Below, piece by piece: positions 6,197 to 6,456 of a DNA stretch of 6,456 nt. The stretch spans positions 1 through 6,456 of the forward strand of contig WAJZ01000039.1 in NCBI GenBank assembly GCA_015523575.1, read 5' to 3'. Within the stretch, counting starts at the first letter, position 1. Each line of letters begins with the position of its first letter. The translations under genes were made by a program, and so were the position numbers. The notes beneath the pieces are model-generated. The model did no database searches, had not been told where the DNA came from, and was given only the letters and a program-made list of their open reading frames with translations. The stretch is from Candidatus Hestiella acidicharens. Lineage in GTDB: Archaea > Thermoproteota > Thermoprotei_A > Sulfolobales > Acidilobaceae.

Positions 6197-6456
6197 AATA
6201 CGCAAAGATGTTACACTTAATGCTGGCTTCATGATTTGATTCTTGTAGATAATTAAGGCTTAGGGGCAAGGAAACACAATATACAACCTTTAACATTAAA
6301 AATTGGAGGGGTGATGGTTTATTGCAATGTGGCGATAGCCTTTTTAATTTTAAGCATAGAGTATCAGTTTCATTGTAAACTGGGGAGTTAACAATATAAG
6401 CGTTTCATCACATTTGTAGCAGTTTGATTTACCTTATATTTTTGTTGGTTGTAAGA
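6197..6456. other. Unassigned right flank with a small hairpin and an orphan SD-like site
   Basis: I see no gene here that can be supported. GGAGGGGTGAT (6305-6315) looks like a strong Shine-Dalgarno site, but the frames after it are tiny: 25 codons from ATG 6314 to TAA 6389-6391, or 18 codons from TTG 6322. CAGTTT 6365-6370 pairs exactly with AAACTG 6377-6382 around a 6-nt loop and is followed by GGGAGTTAAC. The rest is plain AT-rich sequence up to the window edge. Confidence 0.4.

Noticed and set aside
6311..6345. GTGATGG as a box C of a C/D guide RNA.
   Set aside because: No CTGA box D or internal C'/D' boxes at suitable distance, and the motif is equally explained by an SD-like sequence.
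6363..6430. Three similar short blocks (AGTTTCATT, CGTTTCATC, AGTTTGATT) that could suggest CRISPR repeats.
   Set aside because: They are under 10 nt, imperfect and unevenly spaced at about 34 and 20 nt, without true spacers.

Overview
This window looks like a piece of a thermoacidophilic archaeal chromosome, most likely Thermoproteota of the Sulfolobales or a related order, with Thermoplasmatales as the main alternative. The reasons are AT-rich DNA, heavy use of ATA for Ile and AGG/AGA for Arg, TTTATA-type TATA boxes about 25-50 nt ahead of the starts, a GGTGAT Shine-Dalgarno site, T-run terminators, and a surface protein loaded with N-glycosylation sequons. The taxonomic placement is inference; no rRNA or other marker gene is present.

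Layout, all genes on the + strand: (1) 9-1169, a cytoplasmic alkaline-phosphatase-superfamily phosphodiesterase/nucleotide pyrophosphatase with all metal ligands present. (2) 1170-1495, a non-coding stretch that is not ordinary spacer. It holds a run of RNA-like hairpins ending in an 11-bp perfect stem plus a GGGGAG tail, which resembles the right end and omega-RNA scaffold of an IS200/IS605 (TnpB) element with no transposase or TnpB gene attached. A more degenerate copy of the same kind of end lies just upstream, and a TATA box lies about 25 nt before the first hairpin. (3) 1508-2344, a crotonase-fold (enoyl-CoA hydratase/isomerase family) enzyme with its own promoter and SD site; it keeps one of the two classical catalytic glutamates and has Asn in place of the other. 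(4) 2345-2669, a spacer with a T-rich terminator region and, just ahead of the next promoter, a perfect 15-bp tandem duplication. (5) 2670-6161, a 1163-residue MMPL-type RND transporter whose first extracellular domain is enlarged to about 620 residues and carries about 33 sequons. (6) 6162-6456, a T-rich terminator and otherwise unassigned DNA with one small hairpin and an orphan SD-like site.

The three genes do not look like one operon: each is separated by more than 300 nt and has its own promoter-like signals. The crotonase suggests acyl-CoA metabolism, and the MMPL protein suggests export of a lipid or other hydrophobic molecule, but nothing in the sequence ties them into one pathway. 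The most interesting region is the solo omega-RNA-like element at about 1264-1434. The enlarged glycosylated ectodomain of the transporter comes next.
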